Notes: generated from the sequence alone by a model not told the origin. DNA of 64,000 bases from Exiguobacterium sp. AM39-5BH (GCF_003467445.1 NZ_QSGS01000006.1:62001-126000), one strand, 5' to 3'. Counted from the stretch's first letter, positions 35,350 to 49,528 are shown. Program-made: numbers and translations.

Positions 35350-36590
35350 TCAAGCGACAATCGGGAGTTCGACCGTCATGGTCGTCCCGTTTCCGAGTTC
35401 TGAACAGACGCTGATTGTCCCGCCATGTGATTCGATAATCTCCTTACAGATCGCAAGCCCAAGGCCGGTGCCTCCAATATTGCGGCTCTGTTCGTTTTGG
35501 ACACGGTAGAATTTCTCAAACAGTCGTTCGGCATCTGCGGGCGCCACCCCCATGCCTTCGTCTTCGATGGCGATCCGGATGACATCGTCATCGCACGAGA
35601 CGTTGACGGCGATGTTACCGCCGTCGGGTGAATATTTAATGGCGTTATTCAAGATGTTCGAGAACACTTGACGCAGTTGCGCCGGGTCCCCGGAGACGCG
35701 AATCGTTTCATCACAATCGAAATGGAACGCATGCAACTCGGTCGAACCGGCATGAATCTCAAGAATATCGGACAATAGTTCGAACAAACTCTCGACTTTG
35801 AAGTCTTGCTGCGCGTGACCGGACTCTATCTTCTGCACGTCGAGCAGATTGCTGACGAGCCGCTCGAGCCGGGTCGTCTCATTATGGATCATGCTCAAGT
35901 AGCGCATCTGCTTCTCTTCGTCGACGTGTCGGTGTTCAAGAAGTTCGGTAAAACCAAGAATGGATGTGAGCGGGGTACGAAGTTCGTGTGAGACCGTCGC
36001 GACGAGTTCAGTCTTCAAGCGGTCAATCTCAATCTCTTTCGTAATGTCCCGTGACACAAACATCACGCCGAAACGTTCGTCCTGCAGTTCAATCGGTTCG
36101 GCGTACATCCGTATGATACGTCTTCCCCCTTGCATCGAATACGTAACGTTTCATCGAAGATTCCACAGTTTTTAGCCCGGTGTGTGAAGCGATTGAGACC
36201 GTCCTGATCATCGATTTGATCCATGAACGGCTCATAAAACGCGTCAATCGGATACAGGCTCTGACGGTCGCCGAACGGGAACGGTTGCTCATACAGTTCG
36301 AACAACGGCTCGTTGGCGAAACGTTTATTTGTGTCCGTCTCAACGAAGACGATGGCGTCGCGCATCGTATGCAAAATGCGGGCCGTCTTCTCGCGCTCTT
36401 TCTCGAGTTCATCATGTTGATGAATCAACGAGCTCGACATCTCCGTGAATGATTTCGATAGTTGACCCACCTCGTTTTGGAGCGGTTCAATCGGGATGAG
36501 CGTCGCATGCGGGTCAACCGCGAGCCGCTCACTGTTCGTGATCAGTGCCTGCAGTTGATTCGTCAAGCGCCTCATGCTGTCCGTCCAGTC
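35350..36590 (-). pseudogene. HAMP-PAS-histidine kinase, 5'-truncated and frameshifted
   Basis: Reading down the minus strand: a HAMP segment (SMRRLTNQLQALITNSERL), a coiled linker, a PAS domain (ILHTMRDAIVFVETDTNKR), then HisKA (ATVSHELRTPLTSILGF), and a HATPase (NAIKYSPDGG, EDEGMGV, GGTGLGLAI). The PAS domain is split by a missing base between 36143 and 36144. The signal, sensor and first membrane helices are missing. Upstream of about 36590 the DNA belongs to a plus-strand kinase gene. A minus-strand CHASE3 fragment at 51.4-51.9 kb has exactly the missing parts. Confidence 0.8.
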
Positions 36591-36822
36591 GGCAGAAGAT
36601 GCCATCGAAATCCGCATCGCCGACAACGGCATCGGTTTCGATCCAACACCGAATTTGAAACAATCGAATGGAATCGGCATCCCGAACGTCAGAAATCGAA
36701 TCGACTTCTTACCAGGCGCCACGTTTAATTTAAATTCTGAACCAGGGGTCGGCACGCATGTACACATCCGGCTCCCAAAACGAGAGAGGATGAACCCAGG
36801 GCATGCGCACGATCTTAATTGA
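36577..36822 (+). pseudogene. C-terminal HATPase end of a LytS/NarX-like kinase
   Basis: Only about 75 residues remain: VQSAEDAIEIRIADNGIGFD, then GIGIPNVRNRIDFL and PGVGTHVHIRLPK, the G1 and G2 boxes and end of a histidine kinase ATPase domain. The dimerisation domain and N-box are missing, cut at the junction near 36.59 kb. It overlaps the start of the following response regulator by 20 bases, as kinase-regulator pairs often do, so it is the rest of that regulator's partner. Confidence 0.75.
36585..36600. other. chimeric junction J1 (two 5'-truncated genes head to head)
   Basis: To the left is the HAMP-PAS kinase on the minus strand; to the right is the HATPase remnant on the plus strand. 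Both lack their 5' parts, so there is neither promoter nor start between them. The exact breakpoint is uncertain by about 20 bases. Confidence 0.65.
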
Positions 36823-37582
36823 AGATGAACACCATATTTTGAGGATGATGGAACGCCTCGTCCAGTCTGAACCGAATTTGAAATGGATGGGGTCGTTCCA
36901 CGATCCGCTCCAAGCACTCGAATTTTTAGCCGATCAGGAAGTCGATCTCGTCTTCCTCGATATCGAGATGCCGCAAATGACCGGCATCGATTTAGCCAAG
37001 CGTTTGCCCACGACGACCCAGGTCGTGTTCACGACGGCCCACAGCCAGTATGCAGTCGAGGCGTTCGATCTCCAAGCGACACACTATTTGCTGAAACCGA
37101 TCACCGAACAGATGATTCACGACCTCATCCCTCGCGTGTCGAAACGATATAAAGAGACACTCTCGACCGAGCGTCATCGAACGTGTACGATTCAATGTCT
37201 CGACCACTTCTCGGTCCAGACGCAAGACGGAGACCTCGTCAAATGGCCGACGCAAAAGACCGAGGAGCTGTTCGCCTATTTGATTTTCCATCGCAATCAA
37301 GTCGTGAACAAATGGCTCATCGCAGAGACGCTCTATCCGGAGATTGACGAACCGCAACGTGCGCTCCATAACGTCTACAATCTCGTCTATCGGTTGAAGA
37401 AGACGCTCGCCGAATACGACTTAAGCATCTCGGTCCAAACGATCAACAACGGTTACTCGCTCCACTTGGATGATGCGTGTGCCTGCGATTATCATGACTG
37501 GTTGGACGCGAAGCGAAAGCCGTTCTCACAAACGGAATTGAATGCTCGTCTGTTTGTCGATAAAGACTATACGTGGCATTGA
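36803..37582 (+). CDS. response regulator with SARP-like winged-helix output
   Basis: A 259-residue regulator: receiver domain (IEDEH, phospho-acceptor Asp53 in VFLDIEMP, KPI with the conserved Lys) and a C-terminal winged helix (WPTQKTEELFAYLIFHRNQV, then ALHNVYNLVYRLKKTL). This output type is found in SARP/BTAD-like regulators of Bacillales, not LytTR. The BTAD helical repeat usual after it is mostly absent; the protein ends at YTWH, which may be natural. Its cognate kinase upstream is a remnant, so it is probably uncoupled. Start spacing from CAGGGC is poor. Confidence 0.8.
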   Translation: MRTILIEDEHHILRMMERLVQSEPNLKWMGSFHDPLQALEFLADQEVDLVFLDIEMPQMTGIDLAKRLPTTTQVVFTTAHSQYAVEAFDLQATHYLLKPITEQMIHDLIPRVSKRYKETLSTERHRTCTIQCLDHFSVQTQDGDLVKWPTQKTEELFAYLIFHRNQVVNKWLIAETLYPEIDEPQRALHNVYNLVYRLKKTLAEYDLSISVQTINNGYSLHLDDACACDYHDWLDAKRKPFSQTELNARLFVDKDYTWH

Positions 37583-37583
37583 A

Positions 37584-37618
37584 AAAGCTTGTCCCGATTG
37601 GTGGGACAAGCTCTTTTT
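37584..37618. terminator. terminator shared by the regulator and the SDR remnant
   Basis: AAAGCTTGTCCC / GGGACAAGCTCTTT arms, loop of 7, flanked by A- and T-runs, between convergent genes. Confidence 0.85.
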
Positions 37619-38087
37619 AGCGTCCGACGAAACCGCCGTCGACGTGAAGATGTTGGCCATTGACCTATGCCCCGTCCGGCCCCATGAGGAAAGCGAACGT
37701 CAAACCGAGCGTCCCTTCGTTATTGACGAGATAATGGCGACGCAACGTCTCCATCGTGAACGTATCGACGCTCACGTGCCGCTCATACGTCGCATTGTTG
37801 ATGAGGCGGCTCGGTGTACCGAGCGCTGCCTCCACGCGATCGAGCAGCCCTACGTCTCCAGACGCCAAATCGTACGCTTCGTGTACGACACGGGCCCCTG
37901 ACGCCCGTAATTCGTCGAAGAAGCCATGGATGAAGTCCGGTTCCTCCCCGACACCTTCCGTGCCGTCAAACGGACTCCAGTGCGTCAGATACAAGTCATG
38001 ACCTCTCATCGCAAGCTTTCGAGCGACAGCGGCGCCAATCCCTTTGCTACGACTGACCCCGGTGATGAGTGTGAGTGGTCGTGTCAT
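37617..38087 (-). pseudogene. short-chain dehydrogenase with internal deletion
   Basis: The N-terminal half of a classical SDR is clear: LITGVSRSKGIGAAVARKLA (cofactor loop), NNATYERH and YLVNNEGTLGLTF. The middle, with the catalytic Ser-Tyr-Lys, is missing (about 100 residues). The reading frame then hits TAG at 37665-37667 and continues in frame with the normal C-terminus VNGQHLHVDGGFVGR to TAA at 37617. So there is an internal deletion plus a stop codon. It lies beside junction J1, in a decaying stretch. Confidence 0.8.
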
Positions 38088-38182
38088 TGAGTCCTCCCCT
38101 TTCGCGTGCTAGTAAGGCATGCATCGCCCTTCCTCCTATCCTCAGTCTATCCATTTATAGGAAATTTGAACAGTCTTCACGC

Positions 38183-38215
38183 AAAAAAAGGCACGACGCC
38201 TGTAGACGTCGTACC
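38183..38215 (-). terminator. terminator after mbl
   Basis: GGTACGACG / CGTCGTGCC stem, 8-base loop, then seven T residues on the minus strand. Confidence 0.9.
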
Positions 38216-38224
38216 TCCCTTATC

Positions 38225-39211
38225 TTACTTCAAACGATCCAAGTGCTCGAGCATGATGCCCGTGCCATGCGCGACGCTGAGCGTCGGCTCTTCGGCAATC
38301 ATGACCGGCAAACCGACACGCTCGGCGACGAGCTGATCGATGCCGTGGAGGAGCGAGCCGCCACCTGTCATGATGATGCCGCGGTCGATAATATCGGCCG
38401 CAAGTTCCGGAGGCGTCTGTTCGAGAACGCGCTTCGTCGCTTCCACGATCTCGTTCGCCGATTCGGCCATCGCTTCACGGAGTTCTTCCGACGTGATGGT
38501 CACTGTCCGCGGAAGCCCACGCACCATGTCACGACCTCGGATATCCATCGTCTCGTTACGTCCGCCTGGGAAGACCGTCGCAATCTCTTTCTTGATTTGC
38601 TCGGCCGTCCGCTCACCGATGACAAGCTTATGCTTGTCTTTGATGGCGCGGAGGATGTCCGTATCGAAACGGTCCCCGGCGACTTTAATCGTTTCGCCGC
38701 AGACGATATCGCCCATCGAGAGAATGGCAACGTCTGTCGTCCCGCCACCGATGTCGACAATCATATGGCCAACGGGCTTCCAGATGTCCATGCCCGAACC
38801 GACGGCTGCTGCTTTCGGTTCTACGGCGAGGAAGACCTCTTTCGCGCCGGCCTTCTCGGCCGCCTCACGGATTGCTTTCGCTTCGACCGGCGTCACGTTC
38901 GCCGGCGTACAGATGAGCATACGGATGCCGCCAAAGAAACCGCGTACTTGAATCTTCTCGACGAAGTGACGAAGCATCTCTTCAGTTGTCGCGAAGTCAG
39001 CGATGACGCCGTCACGGAGTGGACGGATGGCGACGATGTCACCAGGTGTACGTCCGACCATCTGATACGCTTCCGTCCCGACAGCGAGCACTTTCCCTGT
39101 CGAACGCTTAATCGCAACAACCGATGGCTCGTCGAGGACGATGCCTCGACCTTTGACGTGGATGACGACGTTTGCTGTTCCTAAATCAATCCCGATATCT
39201 TTTGAAAACAT
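38225..39211 (-). CDS. mbl: MreB-like actin homologue Mbl
   Basis: A 328-residue actin-fold protein that forms membrane-bound filaments guiding side-wall synthesis. Motifs: phosphate 1 IGIDLGTANVVIHVKG, the MreB signature MIVDIGGGTTDVAILSMG, and adenosine-binding GIIMTGGGSLLHGID. The position between murA and flhO matches mbl of Bacillus rather than mreB of the mreBCD operon. AGGAGG-like GGAGGAA precedes the ATG. Confidence 0.93.
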   Translation of the reverse strand: MFSKDIGIDLGTANVVIHVKGRGIVLDEPSVVAIKRSTGKVLAVGTEAYQMVGRTPGDIVAIRPLRDGVIADFATTEEMLRHFVEKIQVRGFFGGIRMLICTPANVTPVEAKAIREAAEKAGAKEVFLAVEPKAAAVGSGMDIWKPVGHMIVDIGGGTTDVAILSMGDIVCGETIKVAGDRFDTDILRAIKDKHKLVIGERTAEQIKKEIATVFPGGRNETMDIRGRDMVRGLPRTVTITSEELREAMAESANEIVEATKRVLEQTPPELAADIIDRGIIMTGGGSLLHGIDQLVAERVGLPVMIAEEPTLSVAHGTGIMLEHLDRLK

Positions 39212-39243
39212 GGTGTGTAGGTTCCTCCGTTCATTACTTCATT

Positions 39244-39277
39244 GAAAAGAGCGAGAAGAGTCTCTCCTCGCTCCTAT
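39244..39277 (-). terminator. terminator after murA
   Basis: GAGCGAGGAGA / TCTTCTCGCTC-type stem with TTTTC on the minus strand, between murA and mbl. Confidence 0.8.
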
Positions 39278-39288
39278 GAGTCCATTCA

Positions 39289-40590
39289 TTAGTTGTTAAC
39301 CATTTCTTCGGCAACTTCAACGTTCCCTTGGATCCGTTCGATATCAGCACCGAGTGCCTGGAGCTTCTTGTGGAAGTCAACATAGCCACGATCGATATGG
39401 TAGAGGTCGCCCACACGTGTCTCTTCGTCCGCGATCAATCCAGCGAGGACGAGCGCGGCACCAGCACGGAGGTCTGTCGATACGACTTCAGCGCCTTGGA
39501 GGCGAACGCCACCTTTGATGATGGCCGAACGGCCTTCGATTTTAATATCTGCGTTCATGCGACGGAACTCTTCCACGTGCATAAAGCGATTTTCAAACAC
39601 GGTTTCTGTGATGACCGATGTACCGCCTGCTTTCAAGACGAGTGCCATCATTTGAGCTTGGATGTCCGTCGGGAAACCAGGGTGTGGCATCGTCTTCACA
39701 TCGATCGGTTTCAACTCATCTGGCGCGATGACACGCATGCCTTCAGCAGTATCCTCGAATTTGACACCCATTTCTTCCATCTTCGAGATGAGCGGGCGAA
39801 GGTGTTCGCGCTCAGCGCCGATGACTTCGATGTCGCCACCTGTGATCGCCCCAGCGACGAGGAACGTACCTGCTTCGATGCGGTCAGGGATGATTGAATG
39901 CTCAGCGCCATGAAGCTTCTCGACGCCCTCGATGCGAATCGTTTCTGTACCGGCACCGCGCACGTGTGCGCCCATACCGTTCAAGAAGTTGGCGAGGTCC
40001 ACAATCTCAGGTTCTTTGGCCACGTTCTCGATGATGGTCGTCCCTTCAGCGAGGACGGCAGCCATCATGATGTTCTCTGTCGCGCCGACAGATGGGAAGT
40101 CCAAGTAGATCTTCGCACCTTTCAAGCGACCGTCAACCGAAGCTTCGACGAAACCGTTACCAATCACCGTCTTCGCACCCATCGCTTCAAAGCCTTTCAA
40201 GTGGAGGTCAATCGGACGCGAACCGATTGAGCACCCGCCTGGCATTGCGACACGCGCATGCCCGAGGCGAGCGAGAAGAGGACCCATGACGAGGATTGAG
40301 GCACGCATCTTACGGACGTACTCAAGCGGCGCTTCATCTTTAATTGTGCCCGACGCATCGACAGTGACTTCATTATTCGCTTCGTCAAACGCGACGTCTG
40401 CACCGAGGTGGCGAAGTACTTTGTTAATCGTGTACACGTCAGCGAGACGTGGCACATTTTGAAGTACTGATTTTCCTTCACCTGCTAAAAGAGTGGCAAC
40501 CAATGTTTTGAGTACGGCGTTTTTAGCTCCTTCAACACGCACAGTACCTGACAATTTACGTCCTCCACGGACTACAATCAAATCCTTCAT
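39289..40590 (-). CDS. murA: UDP-N-acetylglucosamine 1-carboxyvinyltransferase MurA
   Basis: A 433-residue enzyme for the first committed step of peptidoglycan synthesis (PEP plus UDP-GlcNAc). The reactive Cys is Cys120 in [15 protein letters not shown], so it should be sensitive to fosfomycin. Also present are [11 protein letters not shown] near the N-terminus and [11 protein letters not shown]. Length is standard. It is separated from ywzB by 245 bases. Confidence 0.95.
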   Translation of the reverse strand: MKDLIVVRGGRKLSGTVRVEGAKNAVLKTLVATLLAGEGKSVLQNVPRLADVYTINKVLRHLGADVAFDEANNEVTVDASGTIKDEAPLEYVRKMRASILVMGPLLARLGHARVAMPGGCSIGSRPIDLHLKGFEAMGAKTVIGNGFVEASVDGRLKGAKIYLDFPSVGATENIMMAAVLAEGTTIIENVAKEPEIVDLANFLNGMGAHVRGAGTETIRIEGVEKLHGAEHSIIPDRIEAGTFLVAGAITGGDIEVIGAEREHLRPLISKMEEMGVKFEDTAEGMRVIAPDELKPIDVKTMPHPGFPTDIQAQMMALVLKAGGTSVITETVFENRFMHVEEFRRMNADIKIEGRSAIIKGGVRLQGAEVVSTDLRAGAALVLAGLIADEETRVGDLYHIDRGYVDFHKKLQALGADIERIQGNVEVAEEMVNN

Positions 40591-40746
40591 ATCTCTCTTT
40601 GTCCTCCAACTTCATTGTTTTTTTGTTTTATACGTCGAGATCCGTTACCGGATGTGGTTATGTTCATTACTATGATGGTTTGTAACACGTGACGTTTCAT
40701 CAGAGAGAAAAATAATAAATAAAAGGACACATAAAATTCTGATGAA

Positions 40747-40772
40747 AAATTCGTCATGTCAGACGAATTTAT
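40747..40772 (-). terminator. terminator between ywzB and murA
   Basis: Perfect 9-bp stem AAATTCGTC / GACGAATTT, 6-base loop, followed by TTC on the minus strand. Confidence 0.55.
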
Positions 40773-40835
40773 CCTACATGATAAACATATAAGAAACGTT
40801 ACAGCAGGATTACAGTTTGATAATCGTTTGCCTGC

Positions 40836-41054
40836 CTACTGTAATGGTGCGAGCGCCTGAGCTAATCGGATATACTCCAAAAAGAACTGGGCGATCAGTG
40901 AACCGAAGACGACGGCCACGAGAACGCGCAAGACGGCAGCTTGCGGACTTCTCACTTGATTGAGCAACTTGTCCCATTTGACCGGCATGAGTGCCCACCA
41001 AGCGACGTAGATCGCTACGACATAAACGACGAGCGATAACACCGTGTTCCACAT
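40836..41054 (-). CDS. ywzB: DUF1146 family membrane protein YwzB
   Basis: A 72-residue protein with two membrane helices (VLSLVVYVVAIYVAWWAL and VLRVLVAVVFGSLIAQFFL) joined by a short basic loop containing MPVKWDKLL, the DUF1146 pattern. Location between the atp operon and murA is as in Bacillus. ATG 41054 is preferred because AGAGGGG lies 9 bases upstream. Function unknown. Confidence 0.85.
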   Translation of the reverse strand: MWNTVLSLVVYVVAIYVAWWALMPVKWDKLLNQVRSPQAAVLRVLVAVVFGSLIAQFFLEYIRLAQALAPLQ

Positions 41055-41253
41055 CGACGATTCCCCTCTTTTCAAAAATTCGTACCATTTTTAATCATAG
41101 CATGTCACGTTAGAGAAAAAAAGACTTAGCGCTTAAGAGAGTGGTGGAATGGGTTCATCCGATCAACTCGCTTTCTCTCCAAAAACCACATACAAAAAAA
41201 GAACATCAATCGGCGTATGGCCTTAGTACAGTAATTGACGTCCCTTCAACATT

Positions 41254-42450
41254 TCAAACATTATTCACTTCAGCATCGTATGTTTGGCTCCAACGGATCG
41301 CCTCGACGTAGTATTGAGACAAGTCCGGTGTCTTTTCATCGAACGGCACCGTCAACCGTTCATATGCGATGACCGTATCGAGCAATCCTCTCAATTCATT
41401 TTCTTCCCCGAGGAGTGCCGCTTTGACGATCGGCTCGACAGGAAGCTCCGACACGAGCGTATGCATCGTCTCGTCCAAGATGACGTCAAGCGACGAGAAG
41501 ATACCCGTGATGAACGCGTCGAACGCCGCCACGTGCGGTAAAGTCTCGGCTGCAATCAATTCCATCATTTTGCCACGAATGACGCTCTGTTTGATCAACT
41601 CTTTCGACTCGGACGTTTGCAGTTCTCGAAGCAACATCAAGTATGACCAGCGACGCATCTCATCAAGTCCAATCCGTGCGACGGCCTGCTCGATCGATTG
41701 GATGGTATATCGACCCTTTTGGTAGACCGTGTTGACCGACCGCAACATCTTATAAGACAAATCCACACTTCGTTCGATTTGATTCGCGATGCGTCGGAAG
41801 TTCGGTTCCGGTGTATCAAGTTCTTTCAACACTTCGACGAGCGTATGGCGGAGCGGATGGACCTCGGCCCCGTGCACGACCGTCGGCCGACTGAAGAAAT
41901 AGCCTTGGAACATGTGATAGCCGAGCTTCTTCGCAATCTCATACTCAGCCGGTGTCTCAATCTTTTCGGCTAAAAACTCGACCCGGTGCCCGAGCGCGTC
42001 GATTAAACGCTTCTGTTGGTCGACCGGCGTCGCCTGATAGTCGATTTTAATGATGTCGGCGAGTCCGATGAGCGGTCGATACTTCTCTTCGAAGACGAAG
42101 TCATCAAGGGCAATCGTATAACCCTTCCGTCGCAATGAGCGTAGGGCTGCCAGCACTTTCTCCGTTGGTTCGACGTGTTCGAGCACCTCGACGACGAGCG
42201 TCTGCCGCGGCAACAACGCCGGGACCTCACTCTCAATCAAGTTTTGTGGAAAGTTGATGAACGCTCTCGTCCCTTCCGTCAACTCACGAAAGTTGAACAC
42301 CAAATAAGCGTTATGGATGACGTCGGCGGTCGCGAGCGAATCGTCGACGTGCTCAAATATATTTTTCTCGCTGCGGCGATATAACAGTTCATAGCCACAG
42401 ATGCGTAGTTTTTGATCAAAGATCGGTTGGCGCGCAACATAAACTTTCAT
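41254..42450 (-). CDS. EAL-HDOD signalling protein (YuxH type)
   Basis: A 398-residue cytoplasmic protein. The N-terminal EAL-like domain begins VARQPIFDQKLRICGYELLYR and has FINFPQNL and IALDDF; the ExL of active c-di-GMP phosphodiesterases is not seen. The C-terminal HDOD domain contains KMLRSVNTVYQKGRY and AFITGIFSSLDVIL. ATG 42450 follows AAAGGAG. Such proteins probably bind nucleotide signals and regulate motility. It lies between the atp operon and ywzB, which is not the Bacillus arrangement. Confidence 0.88.
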   Translation of the reverse strand: MKVYVARQPIFDQKLRICGYELLYRRSEKNIFEHVDDSLATADVIHNAYLVFNFRELTEGTRAFINFPQNLIESEVPALLPRQTLVVEVLEHVEPTEKVLAALRSLRRKGYTIALDDFVFEEKYRPLIGLADIIKIDYQATPVDQQKRLIDALGHRVEFLAEKIETPAEYEIAKKLGYHMFQGYFFSRPTVVHGAEVHPLRHTLVEVLKELDTPEPNFRRIANQIERSVDLSYKMLRSVNTVYQKGRYTIQSIEQAVARIGLDEMRRWSYLMLLRELQTSESKELIKQSVIRGKMMELIAAETLPHVAAFDAFITGIFSSLDVILDETMHTLVSELPVEPIVKAALLGEENELRGLLDTVIAYERLTVPFDEKTPDLSQYYVEAIRWSQTYDAEVNNV

Positions 42451-42590
42451 CCCATTGTCTCCTTTACCGTAGTTCCCATCTATATTATCGGATAAGGTGC
42501 GCCTATCTTCCACTATTTGGGCGTAAAACTTTTGATGCTTTAGACCCATATATAACGAAGGAACGTGATTGATTCGGTCTAATGGCACAG

Positions 42591-42622
42591 AAAAAGCCTC
42601 CCCCGCAAATGCGGGAAAGGCT
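42591..42622 (-). terminator. terminator of the ATP synthase operon
   Basis: GCCTTTCCCGC / GCGGGGGAGGC stem with a 4-base loop, then TTTTT on the minus strand. Confidence 0.85.
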
Positions 42623-42627
42623 GTTGG

Positions 42628-43038
42628 TCATTCTTTGATATCGCGAATGCTCAAGCGGTTGATCGCTTTTTTGAGCGCGAGCTCCGCGCGACGGAATTCG
42701 AGGTCCGAGAGCTTCGTGTCTTGGAGACGACGCTCGGCACGAACTTTCGCCGCAGAAGCGCGGTCGTAGTCGATCTTATCCGCCATTTCGGCCGTTTCAG
42801 CTAAGATCGTCACCGTGTCGGGACGAACTTCCATGAAACCGCCGCTGAGTGCGATCAGCGTGCGTCCACCATCTTCGTGACGCAGTTTGAGGACCGAGAT
42901 GTCGAGCGGTGTCACCATCGGGATGTGTTTCGGCAAGATACCGAGTTCACCGGTCACCGATTTGGCGATCACCATCCGTGCCTCGCCCTCATAGGCTGCG
43001 CCATCCGGGGTGACGACGTTGACGTGAAGAGTATTCAT
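42628..43038 (-). CDS. atpC: F1 ATP synthase epsilon subunit
   Basis: A 136-residue subunit of the central stalk. It has the N-terminal beta-barrel ([36 protein letters not shown]) and the C-terminal helical hairpin ([11 protein letters not shown]) that can inhibit ATP hydrolysis. It is the last gene of the operon, just before the terminator. Confidence 0.95.
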   Translation of the reverse strand: MNTLHVNVVTPDGAAYEGEARMVIAKSVTGELGILPKHIPMVTPLDISVLKLRHEDGGRTLIALSGGFMEVRPDTVTILAETAEMADKIDYDRASAAKVRAERRLQDTKLSDLEFRRAELALKKAINRLSIRDIKE

Positions 43039-43066
43039 CGTCTAGTTTCCCCCTTCCGTGTAGGTC

Positions 43067-44497
<1,431 letters not shown>

Positions 44498-44519
44498 CTA
44501 CAATCTAGAGGGCGGGCGC

Positions 44520-45377
44520 TTATTCAAGCGCAGCCGCACCTCCGACAATCTCTGTGATTTCTTGTGTGATCGCCGCTTGACGCGCGCGGTTGAACTTGAG
44601 CTTAAGTCCACGGATGAGTTCATCCGCGTTGTCTGTCGCGTTCGACATCGCCGTCATCCGGGCCGCGTGCTCCGATACTTTCGCATCGAGGAGCGCGCCG
44701 TAGATGAGTCCTTCCGCGTAACGCGGGAGAAGCGCTGCTAAGATCGTTTCTTCTTCTGGTTCGTATTCATACATCACATTGGATGCGGTCTGTTCGATAT
44801 TCCCAAGCGGAAGCAATCGATCAATCTTCACTTCTTGGCTGATGACAGAGATGAACGAGTTGTAGCAGAGCTTCAATTCATCGATCTCGCCTTCACTGAA
44901 CGCGCCGACCGTCTGTTTGACGATCTCTGCGACTTCAACGAATGATGGCTGGTCGTTCAAACCTGTCATGGCACTGTACACCGGAATGTTACGGGCCTTG
45001 AAGAACTGAACGCCGACCTTCCCGATCACGTACAGACGGTATTCGTCTGTTGAACCGTGTTTGGCCTTCAACTCGCGATACACGTCACGAAGGACGCTGG
45101 CGTTGTATCCACCAGCAAGTCCGCGGTCTGACGTGATGACGATATAGCCGGTCCGTTTGACGGGACGGACTTGAAGCATCGGGTGTGTTGCGCCTGAAGT
45201 ACCGCCGGCAATCGACGAGATGACTTCCTGCAACTTGGTCATGTACGGCTTGAAGTTGGCGTTGCTTCCTTGAGCACGGTTCAATTTCGAGGCCGACACC
45301 ATGTTCATCGCTTTCGTGATTTGCTTCGTGCTTTGGGTCGAGGTGATCCGCATCTGGATCTCACGTAATGATGCCAT
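44520..45377 (-). CDS. atpG: F1 ATP synthase gamma subunit
   Basis: A 285-residue central-stalk subunit. The N-terminal helix has [20 protein letters not shown], the middle has [16 protein letters not shown], and the C-terminal helix ends [20 protein letters not shown], all typical. Confidence 0.97.
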   Translation of the reverse strand: MASLREIQMRITSTQSTKQITKAMNMVSASKLNRAQGSNANFKPYMTKLQEVISSIAGGTSGATHPMLQVRPVKRTGYIVITSDRGLAGGYNASVLRDVYRELKAKHGSTDEYRLYVIGKVGVQFFKARNIPVYSAMTGLNDQPSFVEVAEIVKQTVGAFSEGEIDELKLCYNSFISVISQEVKIDRLLPLGNIEQTASNVMYEYEPEEETILAALLPRYAEGLIYGALLDAKVSEHAARMTAMSNATDNADELIRGLKLKFNRARQAAITQEITEIVGGAAALE

Positions 45378-45413
45378 TTCGATTCACCACCTTAATAGAC
45401 GCTCGTCACCGGA

Positions 45414-46939
<1,526 letters not shown>

Positions 46940-47472
46940 TTACGCATTCAACAATTCACGCTCAAGGCGTGTTAGTTTGTTTTCGATTGTGTCATCATAC
47001 GTCGTGTAGCCGATCTGGACACGGAGTCCACCGATGACGTCTTCATCGACGACGTTCTTCAATTGAAGCGTCTTGTTCATCTTCTGACCGAAGACGAGTT
47101 CGACTTCTTTCAACTCTGTTGCCGACAACGGGTAAGCACTCGTGACGAACCCTTCGGCGATGCCACGGTAGTCGTTGATGTAATCAAGGACGTAGCGCGA
47201 CAAGCCGCGAACTTCGCTCGCACGGTCGTTTTCGACCATGACGAGAAGTGTGTTGAGCACGATATCTGTCATGTCACCAAAGCTATGTGTTAAAAGCTGT
47301 GCAAGCTCGCTGTCACTGATGGCTGGATTCTCTAAGAGATTCGACAGTTCAGGAGTCGCGTGGAGCACTTCATCGAGCAGACGCACTTCCGCTTCGACTT
47401 GGTCGAGCGTACCTTGTTCCCGCGCTAAGTCGAAGAGCGCTTTGGCATAGCGTTTTGCTAACGATGTGTTCA

Positions 47473-47473
<1 letters not shown>
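46940..47473 (-). CDS. atpH: F1 ATP synthase delta subunit
   Basis: A 177-residue peripheral-stalk subunit with the usual start SLAKRYAKALFDLAREQGTL and end GLRVQIGYTTYDDTIENKL. It overlaps atpF by one base. Confidence 0.95.
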
Positions 47474-48060
<587 letters not shown>

Positions 48061-48071
48061 TTAACTCGTGA

Positions 48072-48314
<243 letters not shown>

Positions 48315-48362
48315 TTAAGTAGATAGTTTTTTTGTTCAACGCTTTGGCGAGACCTGCTCGAA

Positions 48363-49100
48363 TCAATGCTCGGCAGAAGCTTTATGCCCGATGTACACCA
48401 TTGCAAGCGTCAGGAAAATGTAGGATTGGATAACCCCGATAAAGATTGAGAAGCCTTGCCATAAAATCATTGGGAGAACTGCGAACACAGCACCGAGCGG
48501 GTTAAGTGCCCCTTCTGCGGTAATTGCGAGTCCCAAGATGATGGTAATCATGATTTCACCGGCAAAGATGTTACCGTAAAGACGCAGACCGAGCGTCAAG
48601 GTGTTCGCGAACTCCTCGATGAGCTTGATCGGCAATAAGAACCAGACCGGCTTCACGAATTCCGCCGAATAGTGCTTTAAGCCGTGTAGTTTGATGCCGT
48701 AGTAGTGCGACATTGCAACGACGAGTGTCGACAATGCCAACGTGACGTAAGGATCGGCCGTCGGTGAGTTGAACCATAGATAGTGACCCGAAATGACGTT
48801 AAACGGTAGACCCATCAAGTTCGAGAAGAGAATGAACAAAATCAACGTCATTCCAAACCCGATGAAACGGCCACCCGTCTTCCAGTCCATCGCACTCGAG
48901 ATAATCCCGCGTGTGAATTCCGCGAAGAATTCCATTAAGTTCTGCTTACCGGTCGGCTTCATAGCCAAGCGTCGCGTTCCCCAAACGGCAAACGTAAATA
49001 CGAGTAGTGATGCGATCAGCACCGTAATGACGTTCGTCCAGCTCCCATATAACGTATAATCTCCGAGTTGTAGAGAATATGTGGGAAACTCATGACCCAT
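48363..49100 (-). CDS. atpB: F0 ATP synthase a subunit
   Basis: A 245-residue membrane subunit with the essential Arg in LTLGLRLYGNIFAGE and the C-terminal helix FIGVIQSYIFLTLAMVYIG. Its ATG overlaps the atpI stop by one base (TAATG on the minus strand). Confidence 0.96.
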   Translation of the reverse strand: MGHEFPTYSLQLGDYTLYGSWTNVITVLIASLLVFTFAVWGTRRLAMKPTGKQNLMEFFAEFTRGIISSAMDWKTGGRFIGFGMTLILFILFSNLMGLPFNVISGHYLWFNSPTADPYVTLALSTLVVAMSHYYGIKLHGLKHYSAEFVKPVWFLLPIKLIEEFANTLTLGLRLYGNIFAGEIMITIILGLAITAEGALNPLGAVFAVLPMILWQGFSIFIGVIQSYIFLTLAMVYIGHKASAEH

Positions 49101-49528
49101 TAGTATTCACCTCTTTTCCTGCTGAGCTGGGCAAGTGTGAACTCGCCAAATTGTATGATGTGGCCGGCGATTAGACCAGTTACCACCGCAATGAGCGATA
49201 CTCGGTCCTCATAAAAGAGACCGACTATCACGGCTAGTGCACCGACTGCCATTCTTGAAACAGTCCCGTGCGACTTCGGGCGTCGTCCATGTTCGATTAC
49301 GTCATACATGCGAATGACGCTTCGATTCTGCATATGTAGAATGATGAGACTGGCGACCCCACCTAGGAACAAGCCGAGAAACACCGGTTTGTACATAGGG
49401 ACGATGAGCGCTCCGATGAGAAGAATGGCGAACCATCCGATAAACCACTTCGTGTAGCGTTTCATCAATTGCTGCTGTGCTTTTCTGTCTGCTTGCACTT
49501 GTTGTAGTTCCGTTTGTTCTAGCTTCAT
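49100..49528 (-). CDS. atpI: ATP synthase subunit I
   Basis: A 142-residue membrane protein with about four helices after a polar N-terminus (MKLEQTELQQVQADRKAQQQ). It assists assembly of the c-ring in other bacteria. ATG 49528 overlaps the end of the preceding atpZ gene by four bases; a longer reading would run into that gene. Confidence 0.88.
   Translation of the reverse strand: MKLEQTELQQVQADRKAQQQLMKRYTKWFIGWFAILLIGALIVPMYKPVFLGLFLGGVASLIILHMQNRSVIRMYDVIEHGRRPKSHGTVSRMAVGALAVIVGLFYEDRVSLIAVVTGLIAGHIIQFGEFTLAQLSRKRGEY

Noticed and set aside
38075..39184. Plus-strand ORF of 369 codons opposite mbl
   Set aside because: Shadow of mbl; composition and absence of a ribosome site argue against coding.
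40790..40815. cre-like sequence AGAAACGTTACAG upstream of murA
   Set aside because: Several consensus positions fail, in contrast to the perfect site at 50298.
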